A stretch of DNA of 64,000 bases from Clostridia bacterium. GTDB lineage: Bacteria > Bacillota > Clostridia > TANB77 > CAG-508. Location: NCBI GenBank assembly GCA_017517685.1, contig JAFWYK010000012.1:1-64000 (forward strand), in the 5' to 3' direction. The translations under genes and the position numbers were made by a program. Each line of letters opens with the position of its first letter. The first letter of the stretch is position 1. The notes beneath the pieces were generated by a model. That model was not told the origin of the DNA. It was given only the letters and a program-made list of their open reading frames with translations, and searched no databases. Below, piece after piece: positions 63,641 through 64,000 of this stretch.

Positions 63641-64000
63641 TTATAATAAATTTTTAATTTCATCAGCATTTAAAGAAACTTCTTTTTCTTCTCCAGTTGC
63701 CATATTTTTTATCTTTGCAGAATTTGTTTTTAATTCTTCTTCTCCAATAACTAATAAATTTCTAGCGCCAATTTTATCTGCATATTTCATTTGAGCTTTA
63801 AAACTTCTTTCAAAAATATCTCTTTCAATCTTTAAGTTTTGACTTCTTAATTTTTCAGAAATTTCAAAAGCTTTTTTAGATTCTTCGTTTCCTAAAGATA
63901 AAATATAAAGATCAACTTTTTTCTCTTCAGCATCTGGATTATTTACATTATACATTTCCATTAGTCTTTCAACTCCAGTAGCAAATCCAACAGCTGGTGT
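63641..64000 (-). CDS. hisS: Histidyl-tRNA synthetase, C-terminal part (5' end outside the window)
   Basis: 119 codons and the stop are visible; the frame is open to the right edge. The first residues read TPAVGFATGVERLMEM, the motif 3 end of class II HisRS (GFA.G.ERL). The anticodon-binding alpha/beta domain follows (VDLYILSLGNEESKKAFEIS, ... KYADKIGARNLLVIGEEELK). It charges tRNA-His. Confidence 0.95.
   Translation of the reverse strand, partial: TPAVGFATGVERLMEMYNVNNPDAEEKKVDLYILSLGNEESKKAFEISEKLRSQNLKIERDIFERSFKAQMKYADKIGARNLLVIGEEELKTNSAKIKNMATGEEKEVSLNADEIKNLL

Overview
This is a low-G+C (roughly one quarter to one third G+C in the rows I counted) Gram-positive genome segment. The likely source is an endospore-forming member of the Clostridia. 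Evidence for this is SigH (36168-36809), SpoIIP (62395-63555) and a 25-codon SpoVM gene (14094-14171) lying beside rpmB as in Bacillus. RNase Y, YvcK/GlmR, zinc-ribbon forms of ribosomal proteins L28 and L31, and strong SD sequences fit the same assignment. Most promoters match TTGnnn-N17-TATAAT. No rRNA, insertion sequence, prophage or CRISPR array is visible. One tRNA, tRNA-Thr(GGU), is present. Genus cannot be decided from the sequence.

Layout. 1-6.6 kb: a secreted papain-like cysteine peptidase cut by the left edge, trigger factor, a secreted protein of foreign composition, and phosphofructokinase. 6.7-13.6 kb: D,D-carboxypeptidase, a HIT-domain protein of foreign composition, a LURP-one-like protein, rpmE, an anchored Thr-rich protein, and an overlapping pair of an RsiV-like domain protein and a PstS-like binding protein. 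13.8-19.3 kb: rpmB facing spoVM, an acidic protein, a CmpB-like membrane protein, an AlkD-type glycosylase, a third foreign-looking gene, and a large anchored protein. 19.4-31 kb: class A PBP, cyclophilin, smpB, fba with a HipA-like protein, a DUF1540 small protein, and the operon unknown-metG-tmk-WG-repeat membrane protein. 31-38.5 kb: a 1033-residue Wzz/BY-kinase-like fusion with an attenuator-like leader, a wall-protein candidate, ychF, tRNA-Thr, sigH and rny. 38.6-48 kb: murB-yvcK-glycogen debranching enzyme-ABC exporter-ATP-grasp operon and a processive glycosyltransferase. 48.3-54.5 kb: pnp and rpsO separated by an inserted lipoprotein gene, then secF-like, secD-like and an HD phosphohydrolase. 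54.6-64 kb: TIGR04086 protein, WG-repeat protein, tgt, an unknown, queA, coaE, rnhA, divergent tmcAL, spoIIP and the 3' end of hisS.

The background is core housekeeping: translation, RNA decay, tRNA modification, envelope synthesis, secretion and sporulation. Three patterns stand out. First, four single-gene units (4277-5209, 8038-9123, 16822-17262, 50812-51186) have clearly different base and codon composition. Each has its own promoter and terminator, and one splits rpsO from pnp. Second, four intrinsic terminators end directly against the SD sequence of the following gene. At one of them (34101-34145) a consensus promoter lies just upstream, so the hairpin sits in the leader like an attenuator. 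Third, the SecD/SecF pair lacks residues normally needed for proton-coupled export. Two genes and several true start codons are too short or too altered to be obvious from long reading frames; they are given below.
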